Shown: positions 1 through 11,240 of the stretch, in pieces
Layout: each line of letters starts with the position of its first letter
How positions within the stretch are numbered: position 1 is the first letter of the stretch
DNA from: Rattus norvegicus
Lineage: Eukaryota; Chordata; Mammalia; Rodentia; Muridae
Length of the DNA: 64,000 nt
NCBI RefSeq assembly: GCF_036323735.1
Contig: NC_086031.1
Coordinates: forward strand, 48,679,725-48,743,724
Direction of reading: 5' to 3'
Made by a program: the position numbers and the translations under genes
Notes under the pieces: model-generated
What the model was told of the DNA's origin: nothing
The model's input: the letters and a program-made list of their open reading frames with translations, nothing else
Database searches by the model: none

Positions 1-328
1 TTCCCTGTTAGAAGAGTCCAGAGACGTGACTGCCAGAGTCTCCCTTTGTGTTAGGAGCTGCTTGGCCGCGGTGTTTCCATGACTTGCATGGAACTGATGT
101 ACAATGAATGTGTTAAGTAAACCCCAAACTCTCAGAATCAGTCACATGTCTCCAAGTTCTGAGGCTTAGATAAAGATGAACTGCAGACATCTGAGGGCCA
201 CAGGTCTCCCCCTCCCCCACAACTGCTCACTATGTGTCCTGGCTGGTTAGCCTTTGCTTGGTGTCTACTTCCAAGAACTGCATGTGATTTCAAAACAAAG
301 GCTACCCACTCCCCAAGTTGATGCCTCC
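1..328. other. Unassigned left-edge DNA
   Basis: No gene, splice-bounded exon or young repeat was recognised. The last five bases, CCTCC at 324-328, are the left target-site copy of the solo LTR that follows. Confidence 0.4.
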
Positions 329-823
329 TGTGCTGGCTTGAATAGGTTTGGCCCCAAGGTCTGACGTGTTTGAATGCTTGACCCAAGGAGGAGGTGTGAC
401 TGTGTTGGAGGAGGTGTGGCCTTTTAGGAGGGGGTGTGGCCGTGTTGGAGGAGGTGTGGCTATATTGGAGGTGTGGCTATGTTGGAGGTGTGGCCATGTC
501 GGAGGAGGTGTGGTCATGTTGGAGGAGGTGTGGCTGTGTTGGAGGTGTGGCCATGTCGCAGGAGGTGTGTCACTGTGGAGGTGGGCTATGCTTAAACTTA
601 AGCTCCACCTATGCTTAAGCTCCACCTAGTGTGGAACTCCAGACTCCTCCTGGCTTTCTCTTGTCTCCTCCAGCACTATGTCTGCACAACCCCAAGCTTC
701 CTACCACAATGATAACGGGGTAAGCCTCTGAAGCTGTAAGTCAGCCGTAATTAAATGTTGGCCTTTATAAGAGTTGCCTTGGTCCTGGTGTCTGTTCACA
801 GCAATGAAACCCTAACTAAGACA
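329..823 (+). mobile_element. Solo LTR with 5-bp target-site duplication
   Basis: The element begins TGTGCTGG and ends CTAACTAAGACA, so it has TG...CA ends, and it is bounded by CCTCC at 324-328 and 824-828. It belongs to a common rodent family whose right end reads TTTATAAGAGTTGCCTTGG. An ATTAAA polyadenylation-type signal precedes that. Related pieces lie at 11378-11525 and 49810-50166 on the other strand. A 5-bp duplication suits ERVL/MaLR-type integration. No coding capacity. I do not assign a family name. Confidence 0.75.
391..592 (+). repeat. Minisatellite inside the solo LTR
   Basis: About nine units of 18-21 bp of the form GGAGGTGTGGCYATGTT. Related LTR copies seem to carry only two such units here, so this copy has expanded. 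Unit lengths divisible by three keep frames open on both strands, which explains the spurious ORFs over it. Confidence 0.75.
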
Positions 824-2051
824 CCTCCCATCAGGGCTTTGCCTGTCTGTGAGAGATGCCCTGACCAGTGGGGGGTGGGAGTCAGACAGACTCCAGCCTC
901 AAACCTAGCTCTGGCCACAGCACCCTTGCAATCTCACGTTAACTTATTAATCACTTTCCTTTGAAACTGGTTGAAGAAGCATCAGCCTTGCAGGCATTCT
1001 CCAAGGACTGAGTAGACTGCACTGAATGGCCAGTACCAGGCCTGGTGTAGAACAAGCATGCCACCGACGGTCACTGTCACTGTGGTCTTTTCTCCCCAAT
1101 AAAAGGCCCCCTCCTCACTGTCCCAGGCTCTGGCCCTGTAAATTTTACAATTTTACCCACGGACATCACTCTCAATTTCCACTCATAACTAAATACATCT
1201 CAGTGATGTTTTAGTGTTTGCTTGAGCGATACGTTATAAACTTCCTAAGGCACTTTCATGCGTATCGCCCGTTCATCTCCCACAGCACAACAGAGGGGTT
1301 TAGACTGCATGAAAGGAAAAATTTAAGGCAGACTGTGCTGTGTCTTTGGTGCACCTTTCTGTGTGTGTGTCTGAGTGAGCAGACAGTCGTGTGTCTGTGA
1401 TTGTGAGTAGCAATTGTGCCTTTGTGGGTTGTTCGCACACATCAAATCACATCTCTTTTGTTCCCACAAAAGGGTCCTTGTGTCCACTTCTGTCCTGCTA
1501 CTAGAGGGGCTTTGACAGTGCTGGTGGGGAGAGCAGTCAAAACTACCAGGAACTACCCCACCTGTTTAGGGTTCAGCTAGGGGCTCGCATGGGATGTATT
1601 TCCAGTGGACACAGCACATTAGCAATGCCACCTCTTTCTGGAAGCACTACACAGACAGACACACAACTGCTCTTTGTCATCCACCCCCTACCTAGCTTTG
1701 ATTGATTACAGGAAACCTTGTTCCACAAGCTCTCAGGCCAATGGGATGTTGAGTATTTGGGACCACAAATACATACTGCAGGGACTGGAGATCAGATTCC
1801 TGTCCTGGCCATCAGCTGCCTCTTTGGTGAAGCCCTACTCCTCTGTGTCTCCACAGAGACATCCTAAGCAGATGCTCCCTGTATCTGTCCATCCTGACCA
1901 GACTGCCTCCTGTCTCCCTCCAGCTCTGAGGCGAGCATGTGTCTCTGCTATTGTATTTCTTTGGGTTGGATCTTCTCTGACAGTTTTTTCATTCCTTATC
2001 ATCTATTAATCAACCATTCCCTTTATCTGGTGTGGATTTTGTCTTTCTAAT
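824..2051. other. Unassigned DNA, no gene seen
   Basis: Mixed-composition sequence with scattered stops, no recognised exon and no clear young transposon. The region 1674-2009 is open on the + strand for 111 codons but has no recognisable protein features. Confidence 0.4.
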
Positions 2052-3105
2052 CACACACACACACACACACACACACGTAGACACATGCACAGATACACAC
2101 ACACGCAGACACATACACATACAGACATGCACAGACACAAGAGACAGACACAGACATGCACAAACATACACACACAGACACACACAGACACACAGTCACA
2201 CATAGATACACGCACACAAACACACAAAGATACATAAAGACACATAGACAAACACACACAGACATACAGACACATATACAGACACACACACAGACATACA
2301 GAGACACATGCACAGACACACAAGCAAACACATACACAGATACATCCAGACACATAGACACACATACACACATGCACAAATACAGACACACACACATGCA
2401 CAAATACAGACACACACACATGCACAGACACATATAGACACTCATAGACACACATATGCACAGACACAGACACTCATAGACACACATATATGCACAGACA
2501 CATACATACATGCACAGACACATACAGACACTCATAGACACACACATATACAGACACAGACACTCATAGACACACATATGCACAGACACATACATGCACA
2601 GACACATACATACATGCACAGACACATACAGACACTCATAGACACACACATATGCACAGACACAGACACACATGCACAGACACATACAGACACTCATAGA
2701 CACACATGGACACACACACATGCACAGACACAAACAGACACTCATAGGCACACACAGACATACACACACATGCACAGACACATACATACACACACTCATG
2801 TACAGACACATACACTCATAGACACACAGATACACACACATACACACATGCACAGACACAGACACTCATAGACACATATGGACACACACATGCACAGAAA
2901 CATACAGACACTCATAGGCACATACAGACATGCACACACATGTACAGACACATACTGACACTCATAGACACACAGACACACACACACATGCACAGACACA
3001 TACATACACACACTCATGTACAGACACATACAGACACTCATAGACACACAGATGCACACACATACACACATGCACAGACATATACATACATACACACAGA
3101 CATGC
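2052..3105. repeat. CA-rich higher-order array, about 1.05 kb
   Basis: It begins as pure (CA)n and becomes an array of variants of ACACATGCACAGACACATAC, with about twelve copies of AGACACTCATAGACACA from about 2430 to 3040, typically 30-75 bp apart. The lack of stops on both strands gives long artefact ORFs made of Cys/Val or His/Thr. Confidence 0.9.
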
Positions 3106-4263
3106 ACGACACCATAGTAAAGACTATGAGCTAAGATTCAAGTGATGTTAGACAGATGGCTGTGGGAACATGCTGTTCTCAGAGAGCCCAAGAGATTGCA
3201 GGTATGTCAGAGTATGTCAGGCATGCCCAGATACCTCTACTGTTGACCCTCAAGCCCTCCCCTTTATTCATGTGTAGGACACAGAGCGGGTTCTGAGTCC
3301 TAGGGACCTGAGACAGCCGGGACTGCTCTGGGAGATGGGTACTGTCCCCGTTTCCTGGATGAGAAACTTTTCCCAGTCCTTAGGTTTGTGGATTTTGACA
3401 AGCAGGCTTGTTCTAGCTTCTGCTGATACAGCACACTGAAATGTTAGATCACTAGGGAAATCTAAGTTAAATCAGTGCTTTGGCATTGTGACAACCTAGG
3501 TAACTTCTTTCTGCTGAGAGCTGCTGACAAACTTATTTACTTGGCTCTTTAATGGAATAAATTAGTTCCCATTTTCTCTGCTTCTAAAATTAACAATTAT
3601 GAACCTAAAATTCTGTTCAATAAATACCACAGACAATAAAAATATATACTTTGTACTGGTGATCAACTAAGAAGAGAGACAAGACAGAGGGAACAAGAAA
3701 GAGAAGGGACTTTGAGGATCCCACCTCCACTCCCGCCCCACCCCCACCCCTGCCTGACCACACAGATCCTAAAGAACCCCTAAAGGAGAGAATGAAGAGA
3801 TCGGGTGTCACTCCTGAGGTAATCTTCCTTCTCTCTGGCCTTCTGGGATTGCACCACAAAAGCCTTTTCAGGTGGCTGGGACCTCTCCAAAGCAGAGATG
3901 CATATCCCAAACTGTCCCTTCTCAGGGTGGCTCTGTCCAGGAGGACGCACAGTCACAAGCTCATCCGCCAGCTCCCTGACAAGTGCCTTCAGGAAGGACC
4001 TTGGTCAAGAGTCGGTATGGAAGAGGTGCTGCTGTTTTTTGTTTTTGTTTTGTTTTGTTTTTTTTTATGACAATCAGTTTAAAATTGCTGGAGATAGCAT
4101 TCTGAAAGAAAATCAGAATGCTCAAAAGACATCTGTACAGTGTCTAGAGGGGACCTTTGATCTCATATTTATATAAGACATGAAAGCCAACAGTCTCAGT
4201 CCTTCTCTCTCCCTCCTGCTTTCCTCCTCCTCTGTTTCTCTTCCTCTCTCAACCCGCTCCCCA

Positions 4264-4265
<2 letters not shown>
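3106..4265. other. Mostly unassigned DNA with AT-rich block
   Basis: No gene seen. 3480-3650 is AT-rich with several TAAT-type motifs and no obvious repeat, so it may be conserved non-coding DNA. 4036-4066 is a T/G-rich simple tract. Confidence 0.35.
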
Positions 4266-4305
<40 letters not shown>

Positions 4306-4356
4306 ACGCGTGCTAGTGTCTGCCTGCCTGCCTGCCTGCCTGCTTGCCTGTCTGTC
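4266..4356. repeat. (GT)n followed by (TGCC)n microsatellite
   Basis: About 20 GT units (4266-4305), a short GC-rich bridge, then CTGC/TGCC tetranucleotides to about 4346. Confidence 0.9.
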
Positions 4357-4358
4357 TT

Positions 4359-4482
4359 TAAGACAAGGTCCCATGTAATCCAGGCTAGCTTTGGTGTAGT
4401 TGAGGCGACCTTGAACTTCTGATCCTCCTGCCTCTACCTCCCCAGTGCAGGGATTCCAGGCCTGCACCACCATGCCTAGTTT
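4359..4482 (-). mobile_element. B1-type SINE, reverse
   Basis: The + strand reads like the complement of B1: AGACAAGGTC at the tail side, CAGGCTAGCTTTG, then CACCACCATGCCTAG at the promoter end. Diverged copy. Confidence 0.7.
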
Positions 4483-4870
4483 TTTCAGCTGAGGGCTGAG
4501 AACAGAAGCCAGGACTTCTGCATGCCCGGCAAATGCTCCTGCACCTGAACCATAGCTTCATCTCCTTGTTTTACTTTTTCCTGTCTTGCACTTCTGTTCT
4601 AGGGACAAACGAAGAATGCAGTAAAGTTTCTTGGGAGACTCTAGGTGGGAAGAGTAAGAATAGAGTGGATATGTATGAATAACTTTCAAGCTATTTTAAG
4701 CTTACGTCCAGTTGACACCCCATAGGAAGCATACTATATTCAGTAATAAGAAGCAAAGGGCTACTTGTCCCTGTAACTCTGTGGATAAACTGGCAGAAGA
4801 ATCCTGCTGAGCTCAAAGTCGCAGCCCAGGGGAGGGCGGTTCCATTTTCGGTGTCATTGCAGACAGCAGA
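4483..4870. other. Unassigned DNA
   Basis: No gene or clear repeat recognised between two 7SL/tRNA-type SINEs. Confidence 0.35.
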
Positions 4871-5010
4871 GGTAGGTGGGTGTGGACGTGCACACCTGTA
4901 ATCTCAGCACGTCAGAGGTGGAGGCAGAAGGATCGAGGAGCTCAAGACTTAACTGTGTAGTGAATTCAAGGCCAGCCTGGGCTACATGAGATTATCTCCA
5001 GAAACAAAAC
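4871..5010 (+). mobile_element. B1/B4-type SINE
   Basis: Contains CACACCTGTAATCTCAGCAC and AAGGCCAGCCTGGGCTACAT with an A-rich end, the B1/B4 body in forward orientation. Confidence 0.7.
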
Positions 5011-5167
5011 CAGACGAATCCGGGGGTAATGGAATCTGTGTTAGAAAAAACAAACCAGTACTAACCAGAGGCTGATGGGGATGAGGTGTATGGGGGCAGT
5101 GGGCTTGCGTGATTACAGTGCTGTACGCCTTGCCTGAGGTGGTGGTAAAGTGGCCACTTACCCATAA

Positions 5168-5264
5168 CTCATTAAATGGACACTATATATACACATATAT
5201 GTACATATATACACATGTAAGTATACCTGTATGTAAGTACACACACACACACACACACACACGT
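5168..5264. repeat. AT/AC microsatellite
   Basis: Alternating ATATACAC segments, then about 11 AC units at 5238-5261. Confidence 0.85.
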
Positions 5265-5265
5265 A

Positions 5266-5462
5266 TACTTATTTACTTGTGTCTGTGTGCACACAGTATG
5301 TGCTTATGTGCACTGTGTGTACAGGTGCTCGTGGAGGCCATTAGATCCCCTGGAACTTGAGTTACTGGTAGTTTCAGTTGTCTGATGTGGGTGCTAGGAA
5401 CTAAACTGCAGTCCTCTGGAGGAGCAGTAAGTTCTCTTAACCTCTGAGCCATCTCTCCAGTA
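5266..5462 (-). mobile_element. B3/B2-type SINE, reverse
   Basis: Ends in AACCTCTGAGCCATCTCTCC, the complement of the tRNA-like head of B2/B3, preceded by GGTGCTAGGAACTAAACTGC. Diverged, so B3 is favoured. Confidence 0.7.
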
Positions 5463-7178
5463 CTCAAATGAGTGAGTTTTATTGTATGTTTGGGATGGGA
5501 CCTCAATGCAGTTGTTTTGAAAGCAAAAACAGGGCCAGTGAAGACAATGGGAATCCACTGCTGTCCCACGCTGTCAGGAAACCTAAGCAGGACTGGGATG
5601 AGCCACCTTCAATCCAGCTAAGGATGGCCTGGGGCTAGGTTTTTCCAGGGGTGTCTTCCTAGGCAAGTCCTCTACTCCTGAGCTAAATCCCCAACCCCTG
5701 GAAGCCTCTTGGGGAGTTAGAAAGGGGCTGGGTGTCTTCCCTACCTCCACCCCTCCCCTGTATTCACACCTTCTGTTTAGGGAAGCCTGGGTTCACATGA
5801 TAGTGGGCTCACCATTCCTACCTGTGTTGGATAAAAGGGAGACATGTGAAAGCGGAGGACTATATCCCCATGTTGCCAGCACATGGCCCAGCCCCTCCCT
5901 CGAATGGATGGAGGTGAGATTCTGCCTCAGTCCCGCCCGTCTCTGTGGCTAGGGCATAGATCCCGCAGCCTGTCTGTGTGGAAGGCAGCAGGGATCCTGG
6001 AAAGCCTAGAGAAGGGACCTAAAGCTCTCTATGTACACTCCTGCAAGGAGCAGGCTTTCTTTTCTTTCTGAACTCTTTCTGCTCTGGCTTTCACATGCTG
6101 GTGCCAGACCCAGAATCCCAACCGAAGACGTTTCTAAACGTCCTCAGATTCCCATAGCCCTATCCTGTCTGTCCAGTATCGCTGTTGACATTCTGTAAAC
6201 TTGGGTGCAGTGCTCTAGTACATGCCAGGCACTGTGCAGTTGGAATATTACAGCCCCGGGTTATACAAATAAAGGGGCTAATGAGACAAAGAGGCTCGGC
6301 ATGTGCGGGTGTCACAGTGAGTCACCAGGAGCCCTTTAATATGACAGCCATTTAACAGAATAGTAGTAGTAGATTTTCCCTTAGGGCCTAGAACCTGTCA
6401 ACCCACAGACTCCTGGTACTGATAATGGTGTCAGTTCTGGGATCGGCCACAGAGTGGGTTTTCAATCAAAGCAGAAAGTGATTGGCTATTCCTAAAACGT
6501 TTGCGCCACTGTTCCATCGATATGCCCCTCATCTCTAAGCAGGGAGCTGCTTCTTGTAGGAGGTGGCACTTACCACAGAGTCCCACAACTGGTCAGTGTG
6601 CCGAGAAAAAGAGACCGCACGGTGCTCATCCCTAAATGGGGCATCTAGATCGCACTGTAGCGTTGGGGATCACCGGGGAAGAGGAGGTGCACGACTACAG
6701 GCAAACAATGTTTTCTCAAGCACAACAGGTCAAATGTACACACAACTCACAGAGATTGCGACAGCATGCACAGGACTTGTGTTAAGTTCCGGCCAGACAA
6801 AAATCCCAGCATAAAGGGGAGGGACGTTACCTTAGGTCCTATCAGTAGCTGAGGGGCATTCCATAGATGCTGGGAAATGGAGAGTCATTTTTCTTCTAGG
6901 GCATGACCTCTGGTAGGCAGAGCACTTTGAAGGGATTGGCCCCACACCTGAGAACATTTGAACAACAGTAATTTTACCAGGTGGGTTTTAAGATGGAGAG
7001 AACATGCAACTGCGGCAGGAGGGAGGTGGGGCGAATATGATCAAAATATATTGTATACAACTCTCAATAATTAATTAAATATAATTTAAAGTATATTCTA
7101 GGCATAATGAAAACAGTTAAGGATGAGACAGGGAAGCAGGCAGAGAGAAAAAGTGTGTTTGAGGTTTCGAAGCAGTTG
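5463..7178. other. Intergenic DNA with old repeat traces
   Basis: No gene seen. 5655-5700 resembles the complement of an ID element (AGCTAAATCCCCAACCCC). 6195-6310 resembles an ancient L2/MIR piece (GCCAGGCACTGTGC). The rest is unassigned. The open frame at 6563-6814 shows no protein features. Confidence 0.35.
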
Positions 7179-7184
7179 GTAAGT

Positions 7185-7578
7185 TGTACTGGCTGGTTTT
7201 GTGTGTCAACTTGACACAAGCTGGAGTTATCACAGAAAGGGAGCCTCAGTTGTGAAAATGCCTTCATGAGACCCAGCTGCATTTTCTCAACTAGTGGTCA
7301 AGGGGGAGGACCCAGCCCACTGTGGGTGGTGCCATCCCTGGGCTGGTAGTCTTGGGTTCTATAAGAAAGAAAGCTGAACAAGCCGGGGGAATCAAGCCAG
7401 TAAGAAACATCCCTCCATGGCCTCTACATCAGCTCCTGCTTCCTGACCTGCTTGAGTTCCAGTCCTGACTCTCTTTGGTGATGAACAGCAGTGTGGATGT
7501 GTAAGCAGAATAAAGCCTTTCCTCTCCAACTTGCTTCTTGGTCATGTTTGTGTGGGAATAGAAACCCTGACTAAGACA
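7185..7578 (+). repeat. 5' LTR of the element
   Basis: TG...CA ended repeat of about 394 bp with an AATAAA signal near 7509. Pairs with 9047-9432. Confidence 0.85.
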
Positions 7579-7955
7579 AATTGGTACCGGGATAGTGGGG
7601 TTTTCCTGTGACAACCTGACCATGTTTTGGGGAGGACTGTGGAAGGACTTTGGAACTTTGGGCTAGAAGAACCATTGGGATGTTAGAAGTTTCTGTAGGA
7701 GCTTGGAAGATAATGTTGTAGTGCAGAAGATGGAGGTCTGGCTAGTGAAATTTCAGAGGGAAGATTAAAGACTCTTATCAGGGCTGTTGCTATTTTGATT
7801 GTGAAGATTCTGTGGTTTTGGTTAGCTGGGGCTGAAGAATCAGCTGTGATTAACAAGATACCAGAACTACTAAAGCGAACCTTTGAGTTACTGGGACTAC
7901 TGGTGCTGGTCAGCTGGAGCTAAGAAATTAATGGTGATTAAGAAGAGACAGCATC

Positions 7956-8067
7956 GGGGTTGGGGATTTAGCTCAGTGGTAGAGCGCTTGCCTAGGAAGC
8001 GCAAGGCCCTGGGTTCGGTCCCCAGCTCCGAAAAATAGAACCAAAAAAAAAAAAAAAAAAAAAAAAA
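7956..8067 (+). mobile_element. ID SINE (rat type) inside the LTR element
   Basis: Starts GGGGTTGGGGATTTAGCTCA with the tRNA-Ala-like A and B boxes (GGTTCGGTCCCCAGCTCC) and ends in about 27 A. AGAAGAGACAGCATC is duplicated on both sides. Young and intact. Confidence 0.95.
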
Positions 8068-8820
8068 GAAGAGACAGCATCACTGAGGTGAAATCTTCTG
8101 GGAAGTGTTTTCTGAGAGCACAAAGAGGCTGTGTTCCAGAGATAGTCAAGGTTGTACCTTGTGCTGCAGCTGTACTTGGTAATGTGTAAAAGTCACCCAG
8201 GTGGTACAGGTTTTGAAGGCATGAAGGGGTCATGAAGAACAGCTGAGGCTGGGCACTGTGAGAGGCCATGGAAGGCCGTTGGTGAAGGTGCAATCGATGG
8301 CCCAGGACTGAAGGGGTCATGCAAAGGAGTTGAGACTTGGCACCATGAAGAGAGCCTGTGAGAGGCTATTGGTGAAGCCTAGCTGCAATGGAAGACAGCA
8401 GAGTTTTGGAGATGCCAGTCCCATGAGATGACCACCAAGAGCAGCAGCAGCAGTGGAGAGAACAGGCAGCTAGAGCCTAGAAGACAAGGTGTGTGCTACA
8501 AAGGGCAGAGCTGGAGAAGGGACCCAAGCCTAGGAAGGGAGGAGCCTAGAAGATCGTGAATGGATCCCAGACATTGGACAGTTAGTTTGATTTCCCTTTT
8601 GATTGTGACTGTGCCCTGATATTTTTCCCCCTTGAAGTAAGAAATATTTTAGTGGGGTCCACAGTTAAGAGACTTTGAATTTTAAAAAGACTGAATTTTA
8701 AAAGATATTGGATATTTTAAATGGATTGAACTTTTAATATGTAAAAACTGTGGAACTCAAAGTTATTTAGATCTTGGGGATGAATAAGAAAGTAAGAGTT
8801 GAGGTTTAACAGTGATGTGT

Positions 8821-9005
8821 TGGGCTGGAGGGATGGCTCAGTGGTTAAGAGCACCGACTGCTCTTCCAGAGGTCCTGAGTTCAAATCCCAGCAACCACAT
8901 GGTGGCTCACAACCATCTGTAATGGAATCCGATGCCCTCTTCTGGTGTGTCAGAAGACAGCTACAGTGTACTCATATACAAAATAAATAAATAAATCTTT
9001 AAAAA
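8821..9005 (+). mobile_element. B2 SINE inside the LTR element
   Basis: The full B2 body runs from GGGCTGGAGGGATGGCTCAG to an AATAAATAAATAAATC tail. AACAGTGATGTGT is duplicated at 8808-8820 and 9006-9018. Confidence 0.95.
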
Positions 9006-9046
9006 AACAGTGATGTGTTTGTGTGTCAAGTTGACAAGGGGTCAAT

Positions 9047-9432
9047 TGTACTGGCTGGTTTTGTGTGTTAACTTGACACAAGCTGGAGTTATCACAGAAA
9101 AGGAGCCTCAGTTGTGGAAATACCTCCATGAGAGACCCAGCTGTAAGGCATTTTCTCAACTAGTGGTCAAGATGGGAGGACCCAGCCCATTGTGGGTGGT
9201 GCCATCCCTGGGCTGGTGGTCTTGGGTTCTAAAGAAAGCAAGCTGAGCAAGCCAGTAACATCCCTCCATGGCCTCTGCATCAGCTCCTGCTTCCTGACCT
9301 GCTTGAGTTCCAGTCCTGACTTCCTTTGGTGATGAACAGCAGTGTGGATGTGTAAGCTGAATAAACCCTTTCCTCCCCAACTTGCTTCTTGGTCATGATG
9401 TTTGTGCAGGAATAGAAAGGCTGACTAAGACA
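9047..9432 (+). repeat. 3' LTR of the element
   Basis: About 386 bp, AATAAA near 9360. It matches the 5' LTR along its full length with small indels. Confidence 0.85.
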
Positions 9433-9438
9433 GTAAGT

Positions 9439-9705
9439 CTGTGGGATACTTATTGGGGCATTCAGTGCTTGAATACAAAGGGTGAATGAAGAGGTAAGGG
9501 GTTGGATGAGGTTGGACTTGCCGCCTCCTGAGTCTTTAGAATTAACCATGAGTTTGCAGGAAACAGGAGCAGCTGAGTGAGGAGGCAGAAGCACCCAGCT
9601 GGCCCAGGGTGTGGGACTATGTGTGCAGGACACAGGGCGTGGGGCCATGTGGGAGACAAATGATCTGTTTCATCCACTTAACCAATGAGGTGAAAAGGGA
9701 GAAGG
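9439..9705. other. Unassigned DNA
   Basis: No gene or repeat recognised. Confidence 0.35.
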
Positions 9706-9831
9706 AACCTGGATGTACGGATACACACTCGCAATCTCAGTACTCTGCAGGAGTCAGGAGGACCAGCTACATAGTGAATTCAAGGCCAACTTTAGTTACA
9801 TGAGACACTGTCTCAAGAAAGCAAAACAAAC
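9706..9831 (+). mobile_element. B1/B4-type SINE
   Basis: Contains CAATCTCAGTACTC and AATTCAAGGCCAAC with a CTCAAGAAAGC end; diverged. Confidence 0.6.
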
Positions 9832-9907
9832 AGGGTGAACAGAATCTTGTAGAATCAAAGGAAGTCAGCAGACTCAACAACCAAGAGGGACAGTGTTGAC
9901 TGGAGGT

Positions 9908-10047
9908 TTTTGTTTTCTTGTTTGTTTTGAGACAGAATCTCACTCTACAGCCCTGACTAGCATAGAACTCACAGTATAGACCAGGCTAGCCCTGGGGCTT
10001 CTGCTTCTCAAGTGTTGAGATTACAGGTGTGTGTCACCACACTTCAC
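9908..10047 (-). mobile_element. B1-type SINE, reverse
   Basis: TTTTGAGACAGAATCTCAC, CCAGGCTAGCCCTGG and ATTACAGGTGTGTGTCACCA are the complement of B1 landmarks. Confidence 0.7.
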
Positions 10048-10222
10048 AGTTAAAGAAGCTTTAAGAAGGCATTTTGAGCCCTTTAGGGATATTTGAGTGT
10101 GAATTTTTCCTAGTGTAGAATCTGAGTATGCAAGGCAAGATGATGCCGTGATGTGTAGGGATGTGTGTCCAGCCTCCTTTAAGGTAGAGAGCTGTACTGA
10201 GATTCTTAGGAAATAGCATTGA

Positions 10223-10329
10223 GGTTGGGGATTTAGCTCAGTGGTAGAGCAACTTGCCTAGCAACTTGCCTAGCAAGGTCCTGGGTTCGGTCCCCAGCTC
10301 CTAAAAAAAGAGGGGGGGAAAAAAAAAGA
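10223..10329 (+). mobile_element. ID SINE with internal 12-bp duplication
   Basis: The ID body GGTTGGGGATTTAGCTCAGT with an A/G tail is flanked by AGGAAATAGCATTGA at 10208-10222 and 10330-10344. GCAACTTGCCTA is repeated in tandem at 10249-10260 and 10261-10272, in the region matching the anticodon arm of the parent tRNA. Confidence 0.9.
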
Positions 10330-10349
10330 AGGAAATAGCATTGAAAGAC

Positions 10350-10840
10350 TCCTGGAGCAGGGAGACCCTCACTCAAGTCTCAGGGACGGGACCCCCCCAA
10401 GAACTCATGTGAGACCGTCCTTGCTGTAATCACACAAGGTTTATTGATAGGAACCAGTGCACTGGGGTCAAGACTCGTATCCCACTCAGGGGTAGAGGAG
10501 TTTGACCCCGAGTAGCTGGGAGAAGAGGTATTTAAAGGAAGAAACCACAACCTAAGGGGGTAGGGATGGCGTCATTGGAAAATGTTGAGAATACCAGTGA
10601 AAAATCACAAGGAGAAGCTTCCTGTTTCTCAAGATTGTTTTTAAGATTTTAATCTAACTTTATGGTCAGCTAGTTCCTGGGAGAGAGTTGTCGAACCGGC
10701 TGGCGTAATCATCAGTTCTGTGGTCAGTCAAGTTCCTGGAACAGCGTCACTGAACTGGCTAACCTACACTTTTGGCTCTACTCTGTTTGCTAGGGGGTCT
10801 GAATATTTTCCTGGTCCTTCAGCACGATATCCTGATTCCT
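10350..10840 (-). mobile_element. Probable LTR remnant, reverse
   Basis: Read on the minus strand it has a TTAAATA motif near 10530 followed about 90 bp later by an AATAAA signal near 10443, the spacing of an LTR promoter and poly(A) site. The direct-repeat-like CAGCTAGTTCCTGG and CAGTCAAGTTCCTGG at 10670 and 10725 suggest LTR U3 repeats. Boundaries and family are uncertain. Confidence 0.4.
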
Positions 10841-11240
10841 TTCAAAATAACTCCAAGAACAAGACACAGAACCCCCATAGTCCCAGATGTGGAGGGTAAT
10901 AGGTAAAACGAGACTATAAATTTTCATAAATGTTAGCACTCGCAGGCTCTTTCCCAATCCTATGTAAATTTTAAGAATATTTATAATGAAAGTTCATAAA
11001 GATGCCCACAAGAATAGACCATGAGCTATGAATAGACACAGAACATGGTGGGAAGAAACCTGACGAATGGCCCAGGACTGCTGTGTATGGAATACGTGTA
11101 GTGGGGCCACTTAGCCAACACAGGGAAAGGATCAGCAAGGGCTGAAGAGCACATGAACTTCAGGGGACCTCAGTGTGCTTGGGGAAAGGATTGTCAGGTC
11201 TACCTGAGAACCCAGGTGGCTAAGGGAGCGGCTTCCGCAG
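10841..11240. other. Unassigned DNA
   Basis: No gene or certain repeat seen. Confidence 0.35.

Larger units (their letters stand above)
7185..9432 (+). mobile_element. Full-length non-coding LTR retrotransposon with 6-bp duplication
   Basis: Two LTRs of about 390 bp (7185-7578 and 9047-9432), both TGTACTGG...ACTAAGACA, enclose about 1.47 kb of internal DNA. Identical 6-bp GTAAGT lies at 7179-7184 and 9433-9438, showing insertion as one unit. Just inside the left LTR, TTGGTACCGGGATAGTGGGG resembles a tRNA-Leu primer-binding site with small changes. No gag/pol/env-like frame exists; the longest frames are about 100 codons and stop-ridden, so it is non-autonomous. The LTRs differ at roughly two dozen places by eye, so it is not recent. 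An ID element and a B2 element later inserted into the internal part. A 6-bp duplication suggests an ERVK-type integrase, whereas the primer type is more usual for ERVL, so the class is unresolved. Confidence 0.85.

Noticed and set aside
2047..2865. 272-codon minus-strand frame rich in Cys and Val
   Set aside because: It translates a CA/GT-type array. Both strands are open and composition is only repeat-driven.
7958..8030. tRNA-Ala-like sequence with A and B boxes
   Set aside because: It is the tRNA-derived head of an ID SINE with an A tail and target-site duplication, not a tRNA gene.
7579..9046. Possible retroviral coding remains between the paired LTRs
   Set aside because: No gag, protease, polymerase or envelope motifs; frames are short and stop-ridden, so it is a non-autonomous element.
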